Made by a program: the position numbers and the translations under genes. Shown here piece by piece: positions 1 to 8,739 of a stretch of 64,000 bases of DNA. Every line of letters begins with the position of its first letter. Within the stretch, counting starts at the first letter, position 1. The notes under the pieces are model-generated. The model was not told the DNA's origin, did not search any database, and was given only the letters and a program-made list of their open reading frames with translations. The stretch spans positions 1-64,000 of the forward strand of contig NZ_JAPDMX010000020.1 of NCBI RefSeq assembly GCF_025971955.1, in the 5' to 3' direction. The stretch is from Shewanella subflava (lineage in GTDB: Bacteria > Pseudomonadota > Gammaproteobacteria > Enterobacterales > Shewanellaceae).

Positions 1-110
1 TCCAAGGCAAGTGAAACGAAAAATCAGTAAATATCCACACAAAAAATAACGCCAGTCAGCTTATCTGACTGGCATTACAGCGAAAGCTGGGTTTTTTTTA
101 GGAGGATTTT
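1..110 (+). ncRNA. Structured leader / candidate DRT non-coding RNA 3' part (partial)
   Basis: This is the segment immediately upstream of the reverse transcriptase, truncated by the window edge. It holds a perfect 9-bp stem (GCCAGTCAG at 51-59 with CTGACTGGC at 65-73, 5-nt loop), then a small CAGC-GAAA-GCTG hairpin with a GNRA tetraloop (78-89), then a run of eight T (92-99) that runs directly into the Shine-Dalgarno AGGAGG (100-105). Several defence reverse transcriptases (DRT2, DRT9, DRT10) are known to need a structured RNA encoded just upstream. The arrangement here fits the 3' end of such an RNA, but a plain transcription terminator or attenuator in front of the gene fits too. Most of any such RNA lies outside the window, so its length and 5' end are unknown. 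Confidence 0.45.
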
Positions 111-1613
111 GTGGAATTGCATGAAAAAATTACGTGGTACATTGAGAAAGAGGCGGAGAAATTAGCTCTTCGCCATCACGCATATCACAACGCTTTACAT
201 GTTGAGAATAAGAGAAAGCATCAACGATCTTCATCACCTACAAACTTGAAAGTTGTCGCGAAACCACCGCACTGGTCACAAGATAAAAAGTTCGATCCTT
301 TTTATGTAAAAAAACACGCTAAGACAATAGCATATTCAATTGCTAAGAAAATTGAGTCTCAAACCTATGAGCCATTTAAACCAGCGAAAAACAAGGTGGC
401 AAAGTCGTCAGGAGGTTATAGGGAAGTAGCAATGTATCAGATTCCAGATGCAGCCATATCAACCTTTTTTTATCACCGGTTACTGTCTAAGAATAAGCAC
501 CGCTTTAGCTCATTTTCATATGCTTATCGTGATGATCGAAATGTGCACTTTGCAATTCAAGATATTGCAGTAGAGTTATCTCAAAACTCAAGGTTGTTTG
601 TTGCGGAATTCGACTTTTCAAAATTTTTTGATGCAATTTCACATGAATTTTTGTTCGAACAATTCGACAAAAACGGTTTCTTCATTAGCCAAGAAGAAAG
701 AGTTGTAATTAAAGCGTTCTTAAAAGGACGTGAAAGAGGCATTCCTCAAGGTACATCTATTTCACTTTTCTTAGCAAACCTTGCTTGCTGGCAGCTTGAT
801 AAACAACTAGAAAAAGAGGGATTACAGTTCGCTAGATATGCCGACGATACTATTGTATGGTCACAGGACTATACAAAAATCACTAAAGCATTAGATATTA
901 TGAGTAATTTCTCTAAAGACGTTGGCGTTGCGTTAAACGCTGAAAAGTCTGAAGGGATCAGTATTCTTTGCCCTAACGGAATGAAGTCAGAGTTTCATAA
1001 AAGCAAAGATAAAGTTGAGTTCTTAGGTTACTCGATATCTATTGATAAAGTTTCAATCAAAGACTCGTCAGTTGAAAAAATAAAACGAGAAATCTCATAC
1101 ATTTTGTATAAGCACCTGATTCAACCTCTAAAGTCTTCACCACTAAAAGCCCTAAAAATACCAGCTAACAATCAGGATGAGGCTCTATTGAGTGCCATTT
1201 GTGAAATACGCCGATATATGTACGGTAACCTATCTGAAGATATGCTGTCAGCATATCTTAGCGGTCGCAGTAATCGGATCTTTTTTAAAGGGATAATGAG
1301 TTTTTATCCTTTGATTAACGATGAAGCTCAAATGAAGTCTTTGGATGGCTGGTTGGTTAATGCAATTTTTAAAGCTGTACGACAGCGTGCGGTTCTTCTT
1401 GCATTTCATCGTCAACCCCGAAATCATATTTTCCCATTTAACGTATCAAGAAGAGAACTCTTGAAAGGTTGTAATCGAACTCGCATCAAAGAAATGAGGC
1501 TTCTTAAATACCCAAGCTTTTTAACTATATATAAAGCGATGCAGAAAGGCCTGGTAGAAGTTGGTATTGCGGGTGTAACTGATTCCAAAGCCAATACTTA
1601 TAACTACATGTAG
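111..1613 (+). CDS. Reverse transcriptase, defence-associated (DRT/UG or Abi-like) type
   Basis: This 500-residue protein has a clear RT polymerase core: motif A with FDFSKFFDAIS (about 167-177), motif B with GIPQGTSIS (210-218), the catalytic YADD (243-246), a motif D-like GVALNAEKSEG (272-282) and VEFLGYSIS (302-310). There is no maturase X domain, HNH endonuclease or integrase, and no group II intron RNA boundary is seen after the gene, which argues against an intron RT. The extra 190 residues after the palm are probably a helical thumb/C-terminal domain as in the 'unknown group' (UG) defence RTs. The start is GTG with AGGAGG five bases upstream. The last residues, NTYNYM, carry two tyrosines. 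It stands alone beside the cys operon, next to a gene-poor stretch, which suggests an acquired island. Family level (UG2, UG28/DRT9 or other) cannot be fixed by eye; that it is an RT is certain. Confidence 0.9.
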   Translation: MELHEKITWYIEKEAEKLALRHHAYHNALHVENKRKHQRSSSPTNLKVVAKPPHWSQDKKFDPFYVKKHAKTIAYSIAKKIESQTYEPFKPAKNKVAKSSGGYREVAMYQIPDAAISTFFYHRLLSKNKHRFSSFSYAYRDDRNVHFAIQDIAVELSQNSRLFVAEFDFSKFFDAISHEFLFEQFDKNGFFISQEERVVIKAFLKGRERGIPQGTSISLFLANLACWQLDKQLEKEGLQFARYADDTIVWSQDYTKITKALDIMSNFSKDVGVALNAEKSEGISILCPNGMKSEFHKSKDKVEFLGYSISIDKVSIKDSSVEKIKREISYILYKHLIQPLKSSPLKALKIPANNQDEALLSAICEIRRYMYGNLSEDMLSAYLSGRSNRIFFKGIMSFYPLINDEAQMKSLDGWLVNAIFKAVRQRAVLLAFHRQPRNHIFPFNVSRRELLKGCNRTRIKEMRLLKYPSFLTIYKAMQKGLVEVGIAGVTDSKANTYNYM

Positions 1614-2363
1614 TAAAGATACTTAAAAAGTGTTTAAGGTTTTAATATACTTTTTCTAAGGTGAACGTTCCAAGTTAGAGTCAGAGATCTAACCCATTTC
1701 TGCCCAAAAGTGAGTTAACTTTTCCGATTTAGCTTTTGCTACAGTCATCAATGAAGCTTAATCGAAGAAACAAAAAATCAGGTGCTGATGAGCCTGCGAG
1801 TATCCAAAACAAGGATGTTTTGGTTAAGCCCACACGGACGTGCTTGCGGCGTCTCGCTGGATCATTTGCACTTGAAGCCAATCTGACACCTAAGAATTTA
1901 ATTGTATCTGGTTATACTCTAATAAAATGAAACCTTCCAGCCCGCTTTTATTAAAATTTGATATTCGGTGTGTCAATTAGGGCTAGGATGCTAAATATTG
2001 GTTTGATTTGTCATGCCTGCTGGTAACCAAATATTGTAAAGGTAAACCATAAGCGATTTATGCTCAAAAACAGATAGGCGATAATATAAAGCCCCAACAA
2101 GCATTGCTTGTTGGGGCTTAAATTTGATTGCTTATACGCTAACAAGTCAATCAATGTGCTCGAGGAGGCGAGCGAAGCTTTTGGAGGTACTTGGACTGCA
2201 AAAACAATCCTAAAAAGTGTCAACAAAAACCGTCTACGGAAGTGAATAAATGTAGTCGACTCAGCTAAGCTTTGCCTGTTTTTTTAAACAATAATTAACC
2301 ATTTTTTGGTAGTTATTGAAATATCAGATGGTTACCAACAAATTATTTTTTACAACGTGGCGA
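1614..2363. other. Gene-poor stretch between RT and cysH
   Basis: About 750 bases hold no convincing gene. The only plus-strand frame of note (1736-1930) depends on a TTG start and has no visible ribosome site or recognisable motif. The stretch contains a strong palindrome at 2091-2117, an imperfect inverted repeat around 1994-2035 (AATATTGGTT against AACCAAATATT), and AT-rich sequence next to the end of cysH. It probably marks the junction between acquired DNA carrying the RT and the core cys operon. No transposase or tRNA remnant was recognised. Confidence 0.5.
2091..2117. terminator. Strong palindrome, possible bidirectional terminator
   Basis: A perfect 12-bp stem (GCCCCAACAAGC with GCTTGTTGGGGC) closes a 3-nt loop. 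It is followed by TTAAATTT on the plus strand and TTTATATT on the minus strand, so it could stop transcription from either side, although neither tail is a clean T run. It lies 480 bp past the RT and 250 bp past the 3' end of cysH. Confidence 0.55.
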
Positions 2364-3140
2364 TTAAATTTCGTAATGCAGACCACATTCTCGTTTCATG
2401 CCGTTAAAACGAGTGTCTTCTTCACTCATACCTAATTCTAAAGGCTTAGTTGAATGAGTATCCCCCACCGACACATAGCCTTGTTCCCACAATGGATGAT
2501 ATGGCAAATTGTGCTCAGTTAAATACTCATGCACATCTTTGTTGCTCCACTCAATTATTGGTAACAGCTTAAAACGGTTACCGTGGATTGCCAGTATCGG
2601 CAAAGCTTCACGGGTGCTGGCTTGTGTGCGACGTAAACCTGCAAACCAGGTGCCGACATTCAATTCAGCTAATGCCCGCTGCATAGGCTCAACTTTATTT
2701 AAACGGTTATATTGCTCAAGCCCTTCGAGGCCTTTTTCCCACAACTTACCATAGCGTGCTTCTTGCCATGCTGGGGTTTGTGCGGCTCGATAAACCTGTA
2801 AATTCAGTTTTAACCGCTCGGTTAACTCATCGATAAATTGATAGGTTTCAGCAAACAAGTAACCTGTGTCCGTTAATATAACTGGGATATCGGCTTGCAC
2901 TTGGCTGACCATATGCAGCATCACCGCGGCTTGAATACCAAAGCTAGACGATAAAGCATGCTCACCAGGCAAAAATGCCAGCCCCCATGCCACACGTTGT
3001 TGCGCTGTCAGCCCTGACAAAAACTGGTTTATGTTATCCAGTTCTGCCTTTTGTACCTCTTTTGGCTGACTGAGCAATTGTACTAATTGCTCAGGGCTAA
3101 TAAAGGTTTGGGCTGTAGCATTGGCTACAGTATTCATCAT
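2364..3140 (-). CDS. cysH: Phosphoadenosine phosphosulfate (PAPS) reductase
   Basis: The enzyme reduces PAPS to sulfite with thioredoxin or glutaredoxin in cytoplasmic assimilatory sulfate reduction. The 258-residue length is slightly longer than E. coli CysH. Visible hallmarks are the modified PP-loop region [10 protein letters not shown] (about 64-73), [10 protein letters not shown] (about 91-100), and the C-terminal ECGLH signature (251-255) with the single redox cysteine typical of thioredoxin-dependent PAPS reductases; the extra cysteines of Fe-S APS reductases are missing. It is the last gene of cysJIH, starting 3 nt after the cysI stop, so translation is probably coupled. Two adjacent ATG codons could serve as start. 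Confidence 0.96.
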   Translation of the reverse strand: MMNTVANATAQTFISPEQLVQLLSQPKEVQKAELDNINQFLSGLTAQQRVAWGLAFLPGEHALSSSFGIQAAVMLHMVSQVQADIPVILTDTGYLFAETYQFIDELTERLKLNLQVYRAAQTPAWQEARYGKLWEKGLEGLEQYNRLNKVEPMQRALAELNVGTWFAGLRRTQASTREALPILAIHGNRFKLLPIIEWSNKDVHEYLTEHNLPYHPLWEQGYVSVGDTHSTKPLELGMSEEDTRFNGMKRECGLHYEI

Positions 3141-3143
3141 AAA

Positions 3144-4835
3144 TCACCCATGAAAGTCTTTAGCGGCATCAACAACCGCCTTTACAACACCAATACGGAC
3201 CGTAAAGTTACCAAAGGTCTCGCCGGCGTCGCGCTCTGCGGCATAACGGCCAAACAAACCATCCAACTCAGCTAAAATTTCCGCTTCTTGGATGTTTTCT
3301 TTGTGCATTTTGTTTAAACGCGTGCCTTCAAAGCTCGCGCCTAAATACAAGTTATAGCGACCAGGTGCTTTACCCACTAAACCGATCTCTGCGGCAAATG
3401 GACGCGCACAACCGTTTGGACACCCCGTCATACGCACTACAATGGCTTGGTCTGCGATACCGTGCTTTTGTTGTAATGCATCAATATGATCAATAAATGC
3501 GGGGAAATAGCGCTCGGCTTCTGCCATCGCGAGGGCGCAGGTTGGCAATGCCACACAGGCAATAGAGTGACCGCGAGTGGCCGATAACACTTCACCAAGT
3601 AAGCCATGCTTACGGGCTAAGCCTTCTATTTCAGCTTTGTCTTCAGCCGCAACGCTGGCAATAATCATATTTTGATTAGAGGTCATGCGGAAATCACCTT
3701 TGTGGATCTTGGCAATTTCACGTAAACCGGTTTGTAAGGTTTTACCCGGTGTATCTTTAATACGGCCGCTTTCAATGAATAACGTTAAGTGCCACTTGTT
3801 GTCGATACCTTCAACCCAGCCGTAACGATCGCCGCGATCGCCGATCACTACGTCGCGCTTAGGTTCGAACTTAATACCTGTACGCTTTTCAACTTCCGCT
3901 TTAAAGGCATCGTAGCCATGATCAACTATGGTGTATTTAAGACGTGAACGTTTACGGTTTACTCGGTTACCCCAGTCACGTTGTACTGTCATCACGGCTT
4001 CGGCAAATTTGATCACATCAGCAGTTTTAATATAACCAAAGTCATCGGCTAAACGCGGGAAGGTTTCTACTTCACCGTGAGTTGACCCCATACCGCCACC
4101 AGCAACTAAGTTAAAGCCGATTAGCTCACCATTTTCTTCAATGGCAATAAAGCCCAGATCATTGGTGTAAACATCAACGTCATTATCTGGCGGCACTGAC
4201 ACAGCCATTTTAAATTTACGCGGTAAATACGTTTTGCCATAAACCGGTTCATTGGTTTCGGTGTCTAATAGCTTTTCTTCATCTAACCAAATCTCGGCAT
4301 AAGCGCGAGTATGCGGCAGTAAATGATCAGATAGCTCTTTCGCCACTGCGTAAGCTTGTTGATGTAACTTAGACTCTACCGGGTTTGGGTTACACATCAC
4401 GTTACGGTTAACGTCGCCACAGGCGGCAATCGAATCCAGTGCGGCTCTGTCTAACCCTTGGATCAAGGTCTTTAGATTACGCTTTGGAATGCCGTGGTAC
4501 TGAAACGTTTGACGCGTAGTTAAACGAATACTGTTTGAGGTGGTTAAGGTGGATGAAATTTTATCCACATCTAACCACTGTGCAGGCGAACAAATCCCCC
4601 CTGGCACACGGGCACGTAGCATAAAGCTATATAAAGGCTCTAATTTTTGTTCTTTACGTTCATTGCGTAAATCACGGTCATCTTGTTGGTAAAAACCGTG
4701 GAATTTAATTAACTGCTGATCGCCATCGCTAAACGATCCCGTCACTTGGGTATCTAAGCCTTCTTTGATGGTACCGCGCAGATAATCACTGTCGATTTTT
4801 AAATATTCGTTTACTGCTAACTTTTGCTCACTCAT
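3144..4835 (-). CDS. cysI: Sulfite reductase (NADPH) hemoprotein, beta subunit
   Basis: This is the siroheme/4Fe-4S subunit that reduces sulfite to sulfide using electrons from CysJ. It has 563 residues, the normal length (E. coli about 570). The four cluster/siroheme cysteines are visible as CVALPTC (427 and 433) and TGCPNGC (472 and 476). Basic residues typical of the siroheme pocket occur in TTRQTFQYHG. A GAGGCGG ribosome site precedes the ATG. It lies between cysJ, 118 nt upstream, and cysH, 3 nt downstream, all on the minus strand. Confidence 0.97.
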   Translation of the reverse strand: MSEQKLAVNEYLKIDSDYLRGTIKEGLDTQVTGSFSDGDQQLIKFHGFYQQDDRDLRNERKEQKLEPLYSFMLRARVPGGICSPAQWLDVDKISSTLTTSNSIRLTTRQTFQYHGIPKRNLKTLIQGLDRAALDSIAACGDVNRNVMCNPNPVESKLHQQAYAVAKELSDHLLPHTRAYAEIWLDEEKLLDTETNEPVYGKTYLPRKFKMAVSVPPDNDVDVYTNDLGFIAIEENGELIGFNLVAGGGMGSTHGEVETFPRLADDFGYIKTADVIKFAEAVMTVQRDWGNRVNRKRSRLKYTIVDHGYDAFKAEVEKRTGIKFEPKRDVVIGDRGDRYGWVEGIDNKWHLTLFIESGRIKDTPGKTLQTGLREIAKIHKGDFRMTSNQNMIIASVAAEDKAEIEGLARKHGLLGEVLSATRGHSIACVALPTCALAMAEAERYFPAFIDHIDALQQKHGIADQAIVVRMTGCPNGCARPFAAEIGLVGKAPGRYNLYLGASFEGTRLNKMHKENIQEAEILAELDGLFGRYAAERDAGETFGNFTVRIGVVKAVVDAAKDFHG

Positions 4836-4953
4836 GGTGACCGCCTCTTATTCGATAATCACTTAGCTGCAATATTGCTGTGTTATGACTCATCAAGTCG
4901 CAATTTTCACTCGGCAGCTAAGCCTAATACGTTGTTTGAATTAACCTTGACGA

Positions 4954-6744
4954 TTAATACACGTCTTTCTGATAACGCTTGCTGCTGCGTAACTCTTCAA
5001 AATAAGTTTCAGCGGCTTCTGGTGTTAATCCACCCTCGGTAACGGCTACATTCAACAATGCTTGGTGAACATCTTTTGCCATACGCTCGGCGTCACCACA
5101 AATATAAACGTGAGCACCATCTTGTAACCACTGCCACACTTGTTTGGCTTGCTCAGTAATACGATGTTGCACATAGATTTTGTCGGCTTGATCGCGAGAA
5201 AACGCCACATCTAAACGGCTTAAATCGCCATTTTTCAAATACTGCTGCCACTCAACTTGATACAAGAAGTCCTGTTCAAAGTGAGGATTACCGAAGAATA
5301 ACCAGCTATTGCCCTCTACCCCATCAGCAACGCGTTGCTGCATAAAGGCGCGAAAAGGTGCCACACCCGTACCAGGACCAACCATAATCACAGGTGTTTG
5401 TGGGTTTTCTGGTAAACGGAAATGGTTATTTGGCTCAACATACACCTTCACGGCTTGGCCTTCTTCTGCTGAGGCTAAGAAATGTGATGCACCGCCAAAT
5501 CGTGCCTGTCCTTGACGCTCATCTTCAACCAAGGCCACCGTTAAATGTACTTCAGTTTCGACTTCAGCCTGACTAGAAGCAATGGAGTATAAACGTGGCG
5601 TTAATGGACGTAACACCTCAATTAATTGCTCTGCTGTCACGTTAGCGGGATAGATTTTGACTAAATCAGCCAGTTGATGCTTAAGAATAAACTGACGCGT
5701 TTGCTCTTTATCTTCACTTAATGCCAGTAAATCCGCATTGGCGCTAAATTCTGCCCAAGCTTTAACAAGACCTGGATATAATTGCGTTAACTCTTTCTTG
5801 TCAGTTAATGCCGCTTGCAGACTTAACGCTTCTTTGCCAACGGTCACTTCAGTGGCAGGATTTAACCCTAAACCTGAAATAATTTCATTCACTAAATTTT
5901 GGTTGTTACTAAACCAAATACCTAATGCATCGCCGACTTGATAAGTTATCCCTGATTCGCCTAAATCAATTTCAACGTGGCGAACATCACGGTCTGAATC
6001 ACGACCGGTGAGTTTTTGACTCACTAAGACTTCAGCGGTATACGGGTTTTGCTTAGTAAATTCGCTACTTGAAGCTTGTGCTGGCGCGAAAGACACCACA
6101 CTTGCCCCCGCAGTTTGAATATGCGGTTTAACGGCTTCAACCACACTGTCTTGCCAATCGGCAGCGGTTTGCTCGTAATCGACATCACATTCAGCTAACG
6201 GTAATAATTGTTTGGCCCCTAATGCAGCAAAACGCGCATCAAAGTCTTTACCGGTTTGGCAATAAAACTCATAACTGGAATCGCCCAATGCCAATACCGA
6301 ATAATGCAAATTATCTAATTTGGGTGCGCGCTTTGATGCTAAAAACTTATGCAGTTCCATCGCGTCATCAGGTGCTTCACCTTCACCATGGGTGCTCACC
6401 ACTGCCAATAATAAGGTTTCTTGTTTCAACTGGCGCACATTGTAATCGCTCATTGATGCTAGGTTGACCGTGTAACCTTGTGCCTGTGCTTTAGCGGCTA
6501 ATTCTGTTGCCACTCCACGCCCGTTACCGGTTTGGCTGCCATAAAGAATGGTGATTGTTTGGCTTGCGCTAGTTTGCGCCGCGCCGTCAGATGTAACTAC
6601 CTGACCTTGGTTAGCGCTTGCGGCTAAGTAACCGCTCACCCAAGCAAGTTGCACAGCGGATAACTCTGAGGTGAGTTGTTTTAGCTTATCAACTTGCCCT
6701 TGTGACAATGGTGAAGCTAATGCAGAGAGTTCTTTTAACAACAT
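4954..6744 (-). CDS. cysJ: Sulfite reductase (NADPH) flavoprotein, alpha subunit
   Basis: This diflavin reductase passes electrons from NADPH through FAD and FMN to CysI. It has 596 residues (E. coli 599). In order there are a flavodoxin domain with the phosphate loop GSQTGNG (69-75), an FAD-binding domain with RLYSIASS, and an NADP-binding domain with GPGTGVAPFRAF; the C-terminus ends in the typical YQKDVY. It is the first gene of cysJIH. The 460-bp upstream region shared with pntA carries a LysR-type palindrome at 6824-6840 that suits control by CysB. Confidence 0.97.
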   Translation of the reverse strand: MLLKELSALASPLSQGQVDKLKQLTSELSAVQLAWVSGYLAASANQGQVVTSDGAAQTSASQTITILYGSQTGNGRGVATELAAKAQAQGYTVNLASMSDYNVRQLKQETLLLAVVSTHGEGEAPDDAMELHKFLASKRAPKLDNLHYSVLALGDSSYEFYCQTGKDFDARFAALGAKQLLPLAECDVDYEQTAADWQDSVVEAVKPHIQTAGASVVSFAPAQASSSEFTKQNPYTAEVLVSQKLTGRDSDRDVRHVEIDLGESGITYQVGDALGIWFSNNQNLVNEIISGLGLNPATEVTVGKEALSLQAALTDKKELTQLYPGLVKAWAEFSANADLLALSEDKEQTRQFILKHQLADLVKIYPANVTAEQLIEVLRPLTPRLYSIASSQAEVETEVHLTVALVEDERQGQARFGGASHFLASAEEGQAVKVYVEPNNHFRLPENPQTPVIMVGPGTGVAPFRAFMQQRVADGVEGNSWLFFGNPHFEQDFLYQVEWQQYLKNGDLSRLDVAFSRDQADKIYVQHRITEQAKQVWQWLQDGAHVYICGDAERMAKDVHQALLNVAVTEGGLTPEAAETYFEELRSSKRYQKDVY

Positions 6745-7204
6745 AAGACGGCCTTATAACAGTGTAATGTGGTCAAGCTTACTCCTGTCAACTAAAAGCA
6801 AAAAAGAATAAAAGATAATTTTTTATTCCATTTAGGAATATGCAAAGGTGTTTTTTTAAGCTACAAAAGTGTGGGTTAGTTAAAACTTTTTAATTTCCCT
6901 TAATTAAAACAGCGTTTATTAACCTTGTAGCACTTGTGTGATTGCAGTGACTGCAGCAAGCTAGACAGTTGGATTAACTATTGATTATCTATCAGGTTAA
7001 TTGTTCTCTGAAAAAGACAATAAAAACCATTCCCAGAAGGAATCGTTAACAGAGACGCATTGATGTTCATCAAGCCACATCAATGCCAGCCAAATTCGAT
7101 GATTTGTTGATTACGACCGTTAACACATCATCATGTAAACCTATCATGCAATATTAGCTGGGGAGCTTTATTGCATTTTAATCATTAACCATCAGGGATC
7201 AGTC
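6745..7204. promoter_or_regulatory. Divergent promoter region between cysJ and pntA
   Basis: The 460-bp region has no gene but several symmetrical sites. Near cysJ is the palindrome at 6824-6840 (listed separately). At 6943-6955 is a perfect 13-bp palindrome, TGCAGT-G-ACTGCA. Towards pntA are a 9-bp inverted repeat GCATTGATG (7057-7065) with CATCAATGC (7078-7086) and a looser repeat between GATGAT near 7098 and ATCATC near 7130. The pnt transcript therefore may have a long, folded leader. No riboswitch class was recognised. Confidence 0.5.
6824..6840 (-). promoter_or_regulatory. Candidate CysB operator upstream of cysJIH
   Basis: TATTCC (6824-6829) and GGAATA (6835-6840) form a perfect inverted repeat with a 5-nt centre, and the site contains the T-N11-A pattern of LysR-type regulators. 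CysB is the LysR-type activator of cysJIH in enterics. The position, 80 bp upstream of the cysJ start, suits an activator site. The assignment to CysB is inferred from context. Confidence 0.5.
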
Positions 7205-8728
7205 ATGCAGATTGGAATACCGAGAGAAAGTATCGCAGGTGAAACGCGCGCAGCAGCGACGCCAGCAACCGTGGTACAACTAAAAAAACTCGGCTTTAGT
7301 GTGGCCATAGAGGCGGATGTGGGTAAATTATCAAGTTTTGATAATGCCGCATTTGAACACGCTGGGGCCGAAATTGTAGAAGATGCGTTTCAAGCTGACT
7401 TTATTTTTAAAGTTAACGCACCTACAAATGATGAAATTGAGAAAATGAAGCCGGGCACCACGATTGTCAGCTTTATTTGGCCTGCTCAAAATCCTGAATT
7501 GGTTGAAAAGTTAGCTCAGAAAAAAATCACCGTAATGGCAATGGACATGGTGCCACGTATTTCACGTGCCCAGTCATTAGATGCCCTATCATCTATGGCC
7601 AATATTGGTGGTTATCGTGCAGTTGTTGAAGCCGCCCATGAATTTGGACGCTTTTTTACTGGCCAAATTACCGCTGCTGGTAAAGTGCCACCAGCCAAAG
7701 TGTTAGTCATTGGCGCAGGTGTCGCAGGACTTGCTGCAATTGGTGCCGCGGGTTCTTTAGGCGCGATAGTACGCGCATTTGATACTCGCCTTGAAGTAGC
7801 CGAGCAAATCGAATCTATGGGAGGCGAGTTTTTAAAACTCGAGTTTGAAAACACCGAAGGTGGCTCATCTGACGGTTACGCTAAAGTGATGTCTGACGAG
7901 TTTATTGCTGCTGAAATGGCACTCTTTGCCGAGCAGGCAAAAGAAGTGGATATTATTATCACCACCGCGCTTATCCCAGGCCGCCCTGCACCTAAGCTTA
8001 TCACCAAAGACATGGTTGATAGCATGAAACCTGGTTCAGTGATTGTCGATTTAGCCGCAGCCACTGGAGGTAACTGTGAATATACCGTCAGCGGTGAGAA
8101 GCTCATTACCGACAATGGCGTTAAGATTTTAGGTTATACCGACTTGCCGGGGCGCTTACCTGCACAGTCATCACAGCTTTACGGCACAAACTTAGTTAAC
8201 TTAATGAAGCTAATGTGCAAAGAAAAAGACGGCAATGCCGTGCTAAATCTTGATGATGTTGTGATGCGTAATATGACCGTCACCCATAATGGCGAGATCA
8301 CCTTCCCACCACCACCGATTTCGGTATCTGCAGCACCAGCTAAACCCGCGGCACCAGCACCGGTTCAAGTGGAAGAAAAAGCCCCATCGAAACTGAAATA
8401 CATTTTAGGCGCAGCCGGTATTGCCGCTTTTGGTATGATTGCTTCAGTTGCACCTGCCGAGTTCTTATCGCACTTTACGGTATTTGTACTGTCCTGTGTG
8501 GTGGGTTACTACGTGGTATGGAACGTTTCTCATTCACTGCATACCCCATTGATGTCTGTAACCAATGCGATTTCAGGGATCATCGTTGTCGGTGCCTTGT
8601 TACAAATTGGTCAAGGATCCGCTTTGGTCACCGCATTAGCCTTTGTTGCTGTGCTCATTGCAAGTATTAACATCTTTGGCGGCTTTACCGTCACTCAGCG
8701 TATGCTGAAGATGTTCCGTAAAGATTAA
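7205..8728 (+). CDS. pntA: NAD(P) transhydrogenase subunit alpha
   Basis: PntA with PntB forms the proton-translocating transhydrogenase of the inner membrane, which exchanges hydride between NADH and NADP+. The 507 residues match E. coli (510). The N-terminus MQIGIPRE is typical, the NAD(H)-binding Rossmann region [18 protein letters not shown] lies at about 170-190, and a Pro/Ala-rich linker near 370-390 leads to about four membrane helices at the C-terminus. AGGGA six bases before the ATG supports the start. pntB follows after 11 nt. Confidence 0.96.
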   Translation: MQIGIPRESIAGETRAAATPATVVQLKKLGFSVAIEADVGKLSSFDNAAFEHAGAEIVEDAFQADFIFKVNAPTNDEIEKMKPGTTIVSFIWPAQNPELVEKLAQKKITVMAMDMVPRISRAQSLDALSSMANIGGYRAVVEAAHEFGRFFTGQITAAGKVPPAKVLVIGAGVAGLAAIGAAGSLGAIVRAFDTRLEVAEQIESMGGEFLKLEFENTEGGSSDGYAKVMSDEFIAAEMALFAEQAKEVDIIITTALIPGRPAPKLITKDMVDSMKPGSVIVDLAAATGGNCEYTVSGEKLITDNGVKILGYTDLPGRLPAQSSQLYGTNLVNLMKLMCKEKDGNAVLNLDDVVMRNMTVTHNGEITFPPPPISVSAAPAKPAAPAPVQVEEKAPSKLKYILGAAGIAAFGMIASVAPAEFLSHFTVFVLSCVVGYYVVWNVSHSLHTPLMSVTNAISGIIVVGALLQIGQGSALVTALAFVAVLIASINIFGGFTVTQRMLKMFRKD

Positions 8729-8739
8729 GGGGTAATATC

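Noticed and set aside
111..1613. RT as a group II intron maturase or retron RT
   Set aside because: There is no maturase or endonuclease domain and no intron domain V/VI-like hairpin after the gene; no retron msr/msd structure can be seen in the short upstream sequence, although the window edge limits this.
1736..1930. 64-residue plus-strand frame after the RT
   Set aside because: It needs a TTG start, has no ribosome site and no recognisable motif; an internal ATG (1751) is no better supported.
2011..2226. 71-residue hydrophobic minus-strand frame
   Set aside because: It runs through the 12-bp palindrome at 2091-2117 and shows no ribosome site or family likeness.
6936..6952. CRP site TGTGA-TTGCAG-TGACT upstream of pntA
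   Set aside because: Only the first half matches; the second half overlaps a different palindrome at 6943-6955.
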